Assembly (NCBI GenBank): GCA_035277145.1 | Contig: DATELA010000081.1 | Location: 1-64,000 of the forward strand | Source: DASRAP01 sp035277145 | GTDB taxonomy: Bacteria > Gemmatimonadota > Gemmatimonadetes > Gemmatimonadales > Gemmatimonadaceae | DNA: 64,000 bases | Direction of reading: 5' to 3' | In this document: positions 1 to 7,908 of the stretch, piece by piece | How the letters are laid out: every line of letters begins with the position of its first letter | How positions within the stretch are numbered: position 1 is the stretch's first letter | The notes under the pieces: generated by a model | Told to the model about the DNA's origin: nothing | Database searches by the model: none | The model's input: only the letters and a program-made list of their open reading frames with translations | Program-made: the position numbers and the translations under genes

Positions 1-1549
1 CCGCGTGCCGCGCGGCGTCGTACCCAGACGGTAGCGTGGCGAGCTCCGCACGATGCGCGGCGAGCCGCTGTTCCTGGCGCGCAATGCCACGCGTCACCTC
101 GATCATCTCACGCGCCATAGCCTGCACTTCGGCGACGCGCCGCTCGAGCGTCGCCGCACGGTCGGCGTGCTGTGCATTCTGCTCGACGAGTTCGGTGACC
201 GCAGCGGGCTGCGATGCGAGCTGCTCGACACGGCTCTTGTAGTACTGACCGTCGACTTTCACCGCGTCCAATTGTCCATCCAGCATGTCGAGCACACTGC
301 GATAGTGCGTGCCCAGCGGGCGCTGGCACGTCGGACACGTTCCTTCTTCTCCGAGCCCGACAATGCGTTCACGCTGCTCTTTGAAATCCGCATATTGGCT
401 TCGCAACGCATCGCGTTTCGTTTCGGCTTCCTGTTTGTCGCGCACCCACGCCGTGCGCGCCACGTCGAGTGCGTCGGTGCTCGCGCGCAATTCCGCGCGC
501 GCAGACTCGAGTGCCACCGTTGCTTCTTCTTCGCGCGCGGGTGCGTCCGCGATTGCGGCGCGTCGATCGGATAGCCTCGTCAGGTCATCAGTCGCGACGC
601 GCACGGCGTCCGTCAGCGCCTGACGACGTCCTTCGTCGCGCGCGAGCACATCAAGCGCCTCGCGTTCGGACACGAGGGCGGGCAGCGGCGCCAGCACGGC
701 GGCAAGTTCAGCGAGTTCGCGCGCGGCAGCATCCGCCTCGTTGACCGCCGTATTCGCGCGATCAACGTCGCGCGTCCGCGCCTGCAACTCGCCTTCGGCA
801 ACGCGGAGATCCGCTTCGGCCTGCTGTCGATGCGCGCGACCGCGCTGCGCGCCTTCCCATTTCGGCGCGAGAGTTTCCAGTGCACGTTGAGCCGCATCGC
901 GCGCATCGCGCGCGGAAACGGCGCGCTGCTCCGCGCCGGTGCGTCGCGATTCCGCCTCACGAACGGAGCGATCGACCAGCTCCGCGTCAGGCATTACCTG
1001 GCGCAAACCGGTGATTTCACCGTTGAGTTCGCGACGGCGGTCGCGCGCCAGTTCCTGCGCGGCACGCAAACGCTCGTAACCGAGCACGCGCGACAAGAAC
1101 TGTCCACGCTCGGTCGGACCGAGTGCCGTCATCACACTCAGTTCTTTCTGACCGGTGAAGTACGTGTTGAAGAACTCGGCGCGCGACATGCCGAGCCGCC
1201 GGCCGAGCACTTCATTGACCGTGGTGATCGACGTCGCGACCGGTTTCTCGCTGCCGTCGAGATACAACTCGGCGCTGCTCAATCCGCGCACGATGCGGTA
1301 GCGATGCGCGGCGAGCTCGAATTCCATTTCGACGCGCACCGGGGCCTTCGCGTCGGCTCGGTTGAATCGAATGGAATCGCGCCGGCCACGCGCTGCATCG
1401 TTGCCGTAGAGCGCCCACGCGACGGCTTCGAACAACGTCGTTTTTCCGCTACCGTTCGGACCGATGATACCCGTTATGCCCGATCCAAACTCGACCGACG
1501 TGTCCGCGTGCTGGCGGAAATTCGTGAGACGGAGCGTTCGCAGTCTCAC
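1..1549 (-). CDS. sbcC: Exonuclease subunit SbcC (C-terminus cut by window edge)
   Basis: Large subunit of the SbcCD (Mre11-Rad50-like) nuclease, an SMC-type ATPase that processes DNA ends and hairpins. About 516 N-terminal residues are visible. The protein starts at a GTG whose bases overlap the sbcD stop (GTGA, 4 bases). Residues near 30-38 read GPNGSGKTT, the Walker A loop. A long Ala/Arg/Glu-rich region with coiled-coil character follows, interrupted at residues 405-408 by CPTC, the zinc-hook CxxC that dimerises Rad50/SbcC proteins. The second coil arm, signature motif and Walker B would lie beyond base 1. The frame stays open to the edge. Identification rests on motif order and on the sbcD neighbour; a RecN- or SMC-type alternative is unlikely because of the zinc hook. 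Confidence 0.93.
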   Translation of the reverse strand, partial: MRLRTLRLTNFRQHADTSVEFGSGITGIIGPNGSGKTTLFEAVAWALYGNDAARGRRDSIRFNRADAKAPVRVEMEFELAAHRYRIVRGLSSAELYLDGSEKPVATSITTVNEVLGRRLGMSRAEFFNTYFTGQKELSVMTALGPTERGQFLSRVLGYERLRAAQELARDRRRELNGEITGLRQVMPDAELVDRSVREAESRRTGAEQRAVSARDARDAAQRALETLAPKWEGAQRGRAHRQQAEADLRVAEGELQARTRDVDRANTAVNEADAAARELAELAAVLAPLPALVSEREALDVLARDEGRRQALTDAVRVATDDLTRLSDRRAAIADAPAREEEATVALESARAELRASTDALDVARTAWVRDKQEAETKRDALRSQYADFKEQRERIVGLGEEGTCPTCQRPLGTHYRSVLDMLDGQLDAVKVDGQYYKSRVEQLASQPAAVTELVEQNAQHADRAATLERRVAEVQAMAREMIEVTRGIARQEQRLAAHRAELATLPSGYDAARHA

Positions 1550-2727
1550 GACGGTTCCTCGAGGTGCGACGCGCGCGCGGCATCGGCCCGCGCGAGATAC
1601 TCGAGCCCGAGCGACACAAATCGCTCGCGGTTCAGCTCGCTGTCGAGTGGCCGCGCCGTCAGTCTCGCGCGCAGTGTTGCTGCGAGCGTCGTGGCGCGGC
1701 CGGGCGCGCCGGACGCTTCCTCACGATTGACCTGCGGCGGACGCACATCCACGTGAAAGTGCAGCGCGCGTTTGCGATGCTCGCGCAACACTTTGTGGTT
1801 GAGATCGCGCGCGACGTGCCGCGGCACATTGCGCAGAATCAGCCGAATGATTTTGTCGTCGATGCCGCCCGCGCATCCTGCGACGGCTGCGTCGATGCGC
1901 GCATCGAGTTCCGCCGCGCCAAGTCCGCGTCCCTCGATCGCGGGCAAATCCACGTACGCGCGCGAGACCGGGATCGAATGGAAGGTGTGCTTGCCTTTCG
2001 CGAGATCGTACTCGATCAAACCCTTGCCACTGATCCCCGCGGCGCGCTCGTCGCGCATTTCGCCCCACGGATTCGAACTCGTGTAGTCAACCGATCCGCT
2101 GTACCAGCCGCGCGGCGCCGCTTTGCGGTGCACGTGATAATGGCCCAGCGCGACGTAATCCCATTCGTCGCGCGCGAGGTCTTCCGGTTCGAGCACGAGC
2201 GACGCGCGCTCTCCGGCCTCGTGCAACGGAAACATTCCGCGCGGTTCACCGTGCGCCATCAAAATGTTGTAACGCGCTGTCGGCTCGGGCAGCAGTTCCG
2301 ATTCGATGCGCGGAACATCGGGCACGCACAGCACCGCGAGATTGCGATCTGGGAAATCGAGTCGGCGCACTTCGCTGTCTACGACGTGCACGCCAAGTTC
2401 GGTGAACAGACGGAGAATGCACGTCGTGTCACGCGAGCGCGGTGTCTCGTGATTGCCGGCGATCGCGATCACGATCGCGTCGGGCAACGACGTGACCAGG
2501 CGCGCCATCTCCGAAAACCCGTGGAGGATCGCGGGATTCGCCGGGCGCACTTGGTGAAACACGTCGCCGGCGACGAGCACGACGTCCGGCGCGAGCGCGA
2601 TCGTCGTGTCGATCACTCGTGTGAACGACGCGTTGACGTCAGCTTCGCGCTGGTTCATACCAGCGGCGGTCAGCCGCTGGTATTGGCGAAATCCGAGATG
2701 TGGGTCGGCGAAATGGACTAGGCGCAC
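1546..2727 (-). CDS. sbcD: Exonuclease subunit SbcD (Mre11-like metallophosphoesterase)
   Basis: Nuclease subunit that pairs with SbcC. The 393-residue protein carries the calcineurin-like phosphoesterase metal motifs in order: ADPHLG (D8, H10), GDVFH (D55), GNHE (N92, H93) and, further on, a MAHGEP histidine and the GHYHVH pair. These bind the two Mn/Mg ions in Mre11/SbcD enzymes. The C-terminal third is Arg/Ala-rich and resembles the SbcD capping domain. The start is a GTG. sbcC follows with a 4-base overlap, so the two subunits are very probably translationally coupled. Length is close to the usual 370-410 residues. Confidence 0.95.
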   Translation of the reverse strand: MRLVHFADPHLGFRQYQRLTAAGMNQREADVNASFTRVIDTTIALAPDVVLVAGDVFHQVRPANPAILHGFSEMARLVTSLPDAIVIAIAGNHETPRSRDTTCILRLFTELGVHVVDSEVRRLDFPDRNLAVLCVPDVPRIESELLPEPTARYNILMAHGEPRGMFPLHEAGERASLVLEPEDLARDEWDYVALGHYHVHRKAAPRGWYSGSVDYTSSNPWGEMRDERAAGISGKGLIEYDLAKGKHTFHSIPVSRAYVDLPAIEGRGLGAAELDARIDAAVAGCAGGIDDKIIRLILRNVPRHVARDLNHKVLREHRKRALHFHVDVRPPQVNREEASGAPGRATTLAATLRARLTARPLDSELNRERFVSLGLEYLARADAARASHLEEPS

Positions 2728-2757
2728 GTCAGTGTACGCGGGCAGCGTCAGCGCATG

Positions 2758-3663
2758 TTAGCGCCGTGCAGGGGCAGTGCGCATCGTGTGCTGGAATCTC
2801 ACCTTCACGACCAGCGGCGCCGCCGCCGTCGACACGCCAAGCGTCGACTCGAGATTCACCAACGCGCGCCACTCCACCACCCACGCCCGGCGCCTGTCCA
2901 GCTGCATCGTGCCGGAGAGCGTCCCCGAGAGCTGGCCTGCACCCGGCGTCGTGTTTCCGGGCTGCGCGGGCTCGACCCTTCCCTGCACGCCGATCCACGC
3001 GCGATTCCCGTTCTCCGTGAGCGAATCCAGGCGGAACGTCGCGACGAGCTTGCCGGACGTGCTGGTACTCGCAGCGGAGCCGATAGCGGGCAACGCCAGC
3101 TCCTTCACCCACGATTCACCAACCGCGACAGGATTCGCCGGCAACACCGCGGGCATTTCGCCGAGCACACCCTGCAGACTCGCGTCGAGCTGATTGAGGC
3201 CCTCGATGACGCGTGAGCTCCCGTCGGGCATCACGACCAGCCGCAGCCGCGCGCGTTGCATGCGCTGATCGACGCCGGGAAGTGGATTTGGACCCGCGGC
3301 ATTGCTGGTCGCGACGATGACCGAATCCACGATGGCGAGGATCGTGGTGCCCTTGGCGTCCGCCCGCTCGACAATGTCACGCGTCAAAACTTTGTAGGTC
3401 GTGCTGAACACGACCGCTGAGTCCGCGCCGATGCGCGGTCCCGTCAGCGTCATCGCGTGCTCGAGCGACACGCGCAGTGTGTCGCCGACGCGGGGGCGGA
3501 CTTCGAGCGCCACGCGCTGTGCAGCGGTGACCGATGGGGCACCGACGACGATCCACGTCGCGGCGCACCACACCGCACGCGTTACACGCCACGTTCGTCG
3601 CGCGCTTGCCGCTTCCGAACACGCGTCATACGTTGGCGTCGTGAGACGCCGAGCCGCCTTCAT
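2758..3663 (-). CDS. Hypothetical exported protein
   Basis: I do not recognise a specific family with certainty. The mature part (from about AQRVALEVRPRVGDTLRV) is rich in beta-forming segments and Thr/Val and ends in a basic tail; it loosely resembles secreted DUF6263-like proteins that describe strand-rich repeats with phrases such as VVMPDGSSRVIEGLNQ. A hydrophobic segment AVWCAATWIVVGAPSVTAAQ looks like a signal peptide. The start is uncertain: the ATG at 3663 gives a long basic n-region, whereas a GTG at 3573 would start inside the hydrophobic segment. With the 3663 start the gene overlaps the start of the divergent lipoprotein gene by 23 bases. It lies upstream of sbcDC on the same strand, but nothing suggests a shared function. 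Confidence 0.6.
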   Translation of the reverse strand: MKAARRLTTPTYDACSEAASARRTWRVTRAVWCAATWIVVGAPSVTAAQRVALEVRPRVGDTLRVSLEHAMTLTGPRIGADSAVVFSTTYKVLTRDIVERADAKGTTILAIVDSVIVATSNAAGPNPLPGVDQRMQRARLRLVVMPDGSSRVIEGLNQLDASLQGVLGEMPAVLPANPVAVGESWVKELALPAIGSAASTSTSGKLVATFRLDSLTENGNRAWIGVQGRVEPAQPGNTTPGAGQLSGTLSGTMQLDRRRAWVVEWRALVNLESTLGVSTAAAPLVVKVRFQHTMRTAPARR

Positions 3664-4582
3664 CGCTGCCATGCTACTCGTCGCCGTTGCGTGCGACAAG
3701 ACAGCCAGCGAAACACCAGCGCCCGCTGGTCCGACACTCGAGTTGGATTCAATCGCAGACCTCGTGTTCTCTGTCTCGGGGTCACGCACGGACCCTCAAA
3801 TGATGCCGCTGGCGGCGGTTCAGGGTAACCGCATCGTCCCGCTGACCCTCAAGCCCGACGACTGGAAAAAGTTCGACGCGAAATACCTCGCGCCTGGTAC
3901 TTCGTACACCACGTATCGCGATGGGCGCGTCACTGGAACCGTGACCGTGACCCGCGGCATGTGGAGTGGCGACCCGTTGTACACGCTTGCAGGCTGCGCG
4001 ACGCCGATTCCGCGCGCGGCCGTCACGCTGAACGACTCGACCCTCGACGCGTTTGTCGTCGCGCAGTTTGCCACCACGCGGAAGACCACCGAGGTTCCGC
4101 GCAGCCTGGGGATCTCGGCGGATTCGGTGCGTGAAATCGCGAAGCGAATCGCCTATGAAGCCGGCCGTGGCGCCAAGCTCGTGCCGGCGAGCCTTGACTC
4201 ACTCGACTTTCGCGCGGCTGCGATTGCGACCGGCACGTACTTCCGGCCGACGATCATGTCTTCGTTTATTGATCCGCGCGGGGGCGACCTGGGACCGGGT
4301 CGCGGCAACACCGCGCACGTTTTCGTACTCGCGGACAACGACAGCACCGGCTACAAGACGAGCCTTGCACACGTGGTCAACGGTGACGCGGCCACGGCGG
4401 AGTATCGCGCGTTCGTCGACCATCTCGATCTCAATGGAGACGGCGTCGACGAAATCATGATCGACGGGTGGCACTACGGGTCGTCGACGACCACCCGCGT
4501 TTACGCGTGGCGTAACGGCTCGTGGCGTGAGGTGTTTGCCGCCGCGAGTTCGTGGTGCATGGACGCGCCGGTCGCCAAATAG
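3641..4582 (+). CDS. Hypothetical lipoprotein
   Basis: Predicted envelope lipoprotein of unknown function, about 313 residues from a GTG start. The N-terminus is VRRRAAFIAAMLLVAVAC followed by DKTASE: a basic n-region, hydrophobic core and a cysteine that would be lipidated (the -3 to -1 residues AVA are a slightly atypical lipobox). The body contains a segment HLDLNGDGVDEIMIDG, an FG-GAP/EF-hand-like D-x-N-G-D-G calcium-binding loop typical of secreted proteins, and ends with a Trp-rich stretch. I chose GTG at 3641 because longer starts would place a low-complexity basic region before the signal sequence. The gene is divergent from, and very close to or overlapping, the neighbouring exported protein. 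Confidence 0.7.
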   Translation: MRRRAAFIAAMLLVAVACDKTASETPAPAGPTLELDSIADLVFSVSGSRTDPQMMPLAAVQGNRIVPLTLKPDDWKKFDAKYLAPGTSYTTYRDGRVTGTVTVTRGMWSGDPLYTLAGCATPIPRAAVTLNDSTLDAFVVAQFATTRKTTEVPRSLGISADSVREIAKRIAYEAGRGAKLVPASLDSLDFRAAAIATGTYFRPTIMSSFIDPRGGDLGPGRGNTAHVFVLADNDSTGYKTSLAHVVNGDAATAEYRAFVDHLDLNGDGVDEIMIDGWHYGSSTTTRVYAWRNGSWREVFAAASSWCMDAPVAK

Positions 4583-4609
4583 CCGGACAGCGCGCGCGTC
4601 GGTACAGCG

Positions 4610-5803
4610 TTAGCGCAGTTCTTTGTGAGCGGCGGCGAGTCGTTTCACGCCCTCGAGCACCTGCGACATCGCTGCGGCGTATGACAGGCGAATCCAACCC
4701 GGCGTGAGGAACGCGGCGCCCGGCACAACCGCGACGTTGTGCTTTTCGAGCAGATGCGTCGAGAATGCGCCGCCGGCATCAGGACGATCGCTTGCGTGCG
4801 GCGCTTCGATGAAGAGATAAAACGCGCCGTCCGGCTGCACGACACGAATGGCCGGATCGGCCGCGAGCAACTTCAACGCTGCGTCGCGCCGCGCTTTGAA
4901 TTCCGCGACCATCGCAACAATCGAACGGTCCGCGTCGGCGCGTTGCGTCAGCGCGGTCAACGCAGCGTATTGCGAAACGGTTGCCGGATTCGACGTCGTG
5001 TGCGACTGGAACGCGGACATTTCTTTCGCGAGTGGTGCGCAGGAAATCGTCCAGCCAATGCGCCAACCGGTCATCGCGTACGCTTTCGCGACGCCGTCGA
5101 TCGCGACGATACGCTCGCGATCGCTCGCAAGCTCGAGCGTGCGCGCTGCAGGGTCGCCGTACGCGACGCGCACATAAATCTCGTCGGAGAGAACCCACCA
5201 GCCGTTCTTCGCACACACGGCGAGAATGGCCTGCAGTTCCGCGCGCGAGTACACAGAGCCCGTCGGATTGCACGGCGAATTGAGCATCACACCGCGCGTC
5301 TTTGGCGTTGCGTGTCTAGCGAGATCGTCCGCGGTCACCTTGAAGCCACGCGCCGCATCGCCGCGCACCGGAACCGCACTCGCGCGCGCGAGCGAAACCA
5401 TCTCGTAGTAACTCGTCCAGCTGGGCGTCGGCACGAGGACTTCGTCGCCCGGTCCGAATAACGCCACGCACGCGTTGTAGAGCGATTGCTTCGAGCCCGT
5501 GGAGACGACGATTTCGTCAGGTGTGACCGCGGGGAGTCCGGGCGCTCGCGTCTCGTTTACCTGCGCCGCGATTGCTTGTCGCAGCGGAAGAATGCCTTCG
5601 GTGGCTGTGTATTTCGTCGCGCCGGAATCGATGGCCTTCTGCGCCGCGCGTCTGATGAATTCCGGTGTGTCGAAGTCCGGCTCACCCGCGCCGAGGTCGA
5701 TGACTTCTTTGCCGGCGGCTTTCAGCGCCCGCGCGCGCGCTGATACGGCAATTGTTGCGGACGGTTTGAGCTGCGCGAGGTTTGCGGAGGGAACGAAGGC
5801 CAC
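4610..5803 (-). CDS. Aspartate aminotransferase family protein (class I/II)
   Basis: PLP-dependent fold-type I aminotransferase, 397 residues, the usual length for the aspartate/prephenate aminotransferase (AspB/AspC Ib) group. Visible landmarks are GAGEPDFDTP near residue 40, KYTATEGILPLR near 64, LNSPCNPTG (N178 region, substrate carboxylate contact), SDEIY near 206, the PLP lysine K240 in VAKAYAMTGWRIG, and the C-terminal arginine in IRLSYA. Most relatives transaminate aspartate with 2-oxoglutarate; some accept prephenate. The start is GTG without a strong Shine-Dalgarno sequence. The gene stands alone between a lipoprotein gene and the pilin cluster. Exact substrate cannot be told from sequence. 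Confidence 0.92.
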   Translation of the reverse strand: MAFVPSANLAQLKPSATIAVSARARALKAAGKEVIDLGAGEPDFDTPEFIRRAAQKAIDSGATKYTATEGILPLRQAIAAQVNETRAPGLPAVTPDEIVVSTGSKQSLYNACVALFGPGDEVLVPTPSWTSYYEMVSLARASAVPVRGDAARGFKVTADDLARHATPKTRGVMLNSPCNPTGSVYSRAELQAILAVCAKNGWWVLSDEIYVRVAYGDPAARTLELASDRERIVAIDGVAKAYAMTGWRIGWTISCAPLAKEMSAFQSHTTSNPATVSQYAALTALTQRADADRSIVAMVAEFKARRDAALKLLAADPAIRVVQPDGAFYLFIEAPHASDRPDAGGAFSTHLLEKHNVAVVPGAAFLTPGWIRLSYAAAMSQVLEGVKRLAAAHKELR

Positions 5804-5837
5804 GGTTTGGGGAGGAGGCGCCGAAGCATAACGCAGG

Positions 5838-6001
5838 GATGAACAAAACGAGAAGCGAGGATCGAGTATGAGGAAGGAGAAGCGAGGTGAAGGAGACTGA
5901 GGACGGAGGACGGAGAACGGAGTTCGCTTCTCCTTCTCTTCGTGCCCTCACGTTCTTCCTCCTCGCTTCTCGCTCCTCTAACTCGTTCCTCGCTCCTCGC
6001 A
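5838..6001. repeat. Interrupted purine/pyrimidine inverted repeat
   Basis: The gap between the aminotransferase and the pilin cluster is almost pure purine on the plus strand up to about 5922 and almost pure pyrimidine afterwards. The word GAGAAGCGAGG occurs at 5850-5860 and 5877-5887, and its exact reverse complement CCTCGCTTCTC occurs at 5961-5971. Related words (CGGAGGACGGAG, CGCTCCTC) fill the rest. The arms could pair into a long imperfect hairpin. Similar elements occur at 35418-35547 and 43655-43845, so this looks like a recurring intergenic element. No gene is visible here. Confidence 0.75.
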
Positions 6002-6002
6002 G

Positions 6003-6956
6003 TTAAATGCCTCTGTTCCGCTGATAGAGGAGATTCCGCGGCTGCACTCTGTACGTGTAGGTCCGCTTGAGCGGCACTCCGCCGTTCACGCGAGGGTCGA
6101 TCACGTCGGCCTGCATGGTCGCGCGCACATTCACCGCGTTGATGTCATTGAACCAGCGTCCAGTCACGGTCGAGTCCGCGTTATCGGCGATGCCGCCATT
6201 CTTGAACGTGATCCAGGCTTCAAACTGCGTGCAGCCTGTCGCAATAATTTCGCCGACCAACTGGCCGGTAGCATCGATCCGGGTTGCGCGGCGCAGGTTG
6301 TTCGACGCGTCGCGCCAGTACGCAACGAGCTCGAGGCGCTGCACAGTCGTGTTGCTGATCGTGATGCCCGTCAGCGGTGGTGCCTGCTGAATCGACGGGC
6401 GCCGGAACAGCGCCGCGAGATCGAGGAATTGGACCGATATCGAGTCTGTCGAACCCGAGGGGGTGAGCGCGCCAACAGCCGTCACCCCAATGAGGCGCCG
6501 TATCGTGCCTTGCTGAACGCGCGCGACGTCGCCTGCCTGAAGCGTGAGTGCGGTGCCCGCAGATACGCGTCGCAGGCGGAAACACAGGTTACCGCACCCC
6601 GCGCTGTTCGAATGCGTCGTAGGCGTGAGAGCCGCGGCAGGCGGCACGACCGTGTACGCCGGTTCGGCATTCGGCGTATACGGCACCTTGACCACCACGA
6701 TCGTGTCGCCAATGACCGACACCGCGCCCCAGCCGCGCAGGCTCTCGATGCCGACACCGGCCTCCCCGATATCACGACGCAATGTGAGACCGAGAAAGCG
6801 CGCTTTGCGTGCGTAATCGTCGCGCATGGTCGTCGCGTTGATCGTGCGCTGCGTCGTGCGCACATATCCCGTCACAGTCGTGAGCACGATCAGCCCCATC
6901 ACCAGGGCGATCAGCAACTCGATGAGCGTGAAGCCGCGCTCGCGCGCTGTGATCAC
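6003..6956 (-). CDS. PilW-like type IV prepilin
   Basis: Minor pilin/pseudopilin of about 317 residues. The N-terminus RERGFTLIELLIALVMGLIV has the class III prepilin signal: short basic leader, Gly before the cleavage point, Phe+1, Glu+5 and a hydrophobic helix. The rest is a large beta-rich globular domain with a Cys pair (AGCGNLCF) and sections resembling PilW/GspJ-type proteins. It would be processed by PilD and inserted at the inner membrane or the tip of a pilus/secretion pseudopilus. It is the last gene of a four-gene cluster and its GTG start overlaps the preceding stop by 4 bases (GTGA). No assembly ATPase, platform or secretin gene is present in the window. Confidence 0.85.
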   Translation of the reverse strand: MITARERGFTLIELLIALVMGLIVLTTVTGYVRTTQRTINATTMRDDYARKARFLGLTLRRDIGEAGVGIESLRGWGAVSVIGDTIVVVKVPYTPNAEPAYTVVPPAAALTPTTHSNSAGCGNLCFRLRRVSAGTALTLQAGDVARVQQGTIRRLIGVTAVGALTPSGSTDSISVQFLDLAALFRRPSIQQAPPLTGITISNTTVQRLELVAYWRDASNNLRRATRIDATGQLVGEIIATGCTQFEAWITFKNGGIADNADSTVTGRWFNDINAVNVRATMQADVIDPRVNGGVPLKRTYTYRVQPRNLLYQRNRGI

Positions 6957-7333
6957 TGACCGCTCTTGAAGATCAATGTTTCAATGCGTACCACTTTCGC
7001 GTTGCGCGGCTGCACCGTGATCACGGCGCGCAGCAGTTGCGTGCCTTCGTCCGTCACCACGACACGTCGTGTATAGCGCCCCGCCGGGTTCACCGCACCC
7101 GTGGAATCGACTGATACCGGGCCCTCGTTGGTTAGCGTCCACGGGTTTCGCGACCGAATCTCTTCCGCGTACGCCGAGACGAGCTGGATGGCCTGCGTAC
7201 GCTGCAGTTCGAGGCGCGTCTGCCGCACCGCAGTGAACTGCGCACCGGCAAGCGCCATCACCCCGACCGATAGCAGCGTGATCGCAATGATCACGGAAAT
7301 CAGCGTGAAGCCGTCTCGGCGCGGCGCGCTCAT
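6953..7333 (-). CDS. PilV-like type IV prepilin lacking Glu+5
   Basis: Small (126-residue) minor pilin. The leader RRDGFTLISVIIAITLLSVG has the prepilin cleavage site but Ser, not Glu, at position +5. Absence of Glu+5 is known in tip-type pseudopilins such as GspK; here the overall size and the following helix (ALAGAQFTAVRQTRLELQRTQA) resemble PilV/GspI instead. I prefer the ATG at 7333, which overlaps the previous stop as ATGA, to a GTG at 7339. The C-terminal half is a short beta-sheet domain. Neighbours on both sides are prepilins, so joint assembly is likely. Confidence 0.82.
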   Translation of the reverse strand: MSAPRRDGFTLISVIIAITLLSVGVMALAGAQFTAVRQTRLELQRTQAIQLVSAYAEEIRSRNPWTLTNEGPVSVDSTGAVNPAGRYTRRVVVTDEGTQLLRAVITVQPRNAKVVRIETLIFKSGQ

Positions 7334-7902
7334 TGCCACGAACCGTTCGGGTTGAACGACCAGAACCGATAACTGCCCGCAGCCGTCATCGACACCGCGT
7401 ACACCGCCGATGGATCGGACGTGGTCGTGACATACACAGTTCCCGTCGTGCCGACGGGCGTCGGGATACCACGCGTGTCGAAGTCGGCGGCCGCGCCCGC
7501 GTAGGTCACGGCACCAACGCCCGCTTCGCTGGGAATCCCCGCTGTCGCGTTACCGCGTCCGAACACGATACCGGATTCGAGCGTGCGCACACCGAACGCG
7601 TTCAGCGCGGAGCGCTCCGTCGCGGATTCAGTGATCACACCGTCGCTGTTGTGGTCCGCGTACGCGGTGTACGAGTTGGCAACTGTGTTGAACGCGATGC
7701 GCACTTTTTTCTTTTGCGACAGCGATCGGTTTCGCACCTGCTCGAGATCGATCATCAACTGACGCGCCGCGATGCGCGCCTTTGTCTTGGCGGTCACGCG
7801 CAATTTCGGCGCGACAATCGCCATCATCGCCGCCATCACCGCCATCACGGTGATGAGTTCGATCAGCGTGAATCCGCTGCGACGCGTGCGTGTGGGATAC
7901 AT
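7330..7902 (-). CDS. GspH/FimT-family pseudopilin
   Basis: A 190-residue prepilin with leader RRSGFTLIELITVMAVMAAM: Gly before the cleavage site, Phe+1, Glu+5, long hydrophobic helix. After it comes the GspH/FimT-type pattern: a basic helix (KTKARIAARQLMIDLEQVRN), strands and a Gly-rich C-terminal domain. Such proteins are minor components priming pilus or type II secretion pseudopilus assembly. Short overlap with the downstream PilV-like gene and a 6-base gap from the upstream large gene support a single transcript. Confidence 0.87.
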   Translation of the reverse strand: MYPTRTRRSGFTLIELITVMAVMAAMMAIVAPKLRVTAKTKARIAARQLMIDLEQVRNRSLSQKKKVRIAFNTVANSYTAYADHNSDGVITESATERSALNAFGVRTLESGIVFGRGNATAGIPSEAGVGAVTYAGAAADFDTRGIPTPVGTTGTVYVTTTSDPSAVYAVSMTAAGSYRFWSFNPNGSWQ

Positions 7903-7908
7903 CAGCCG

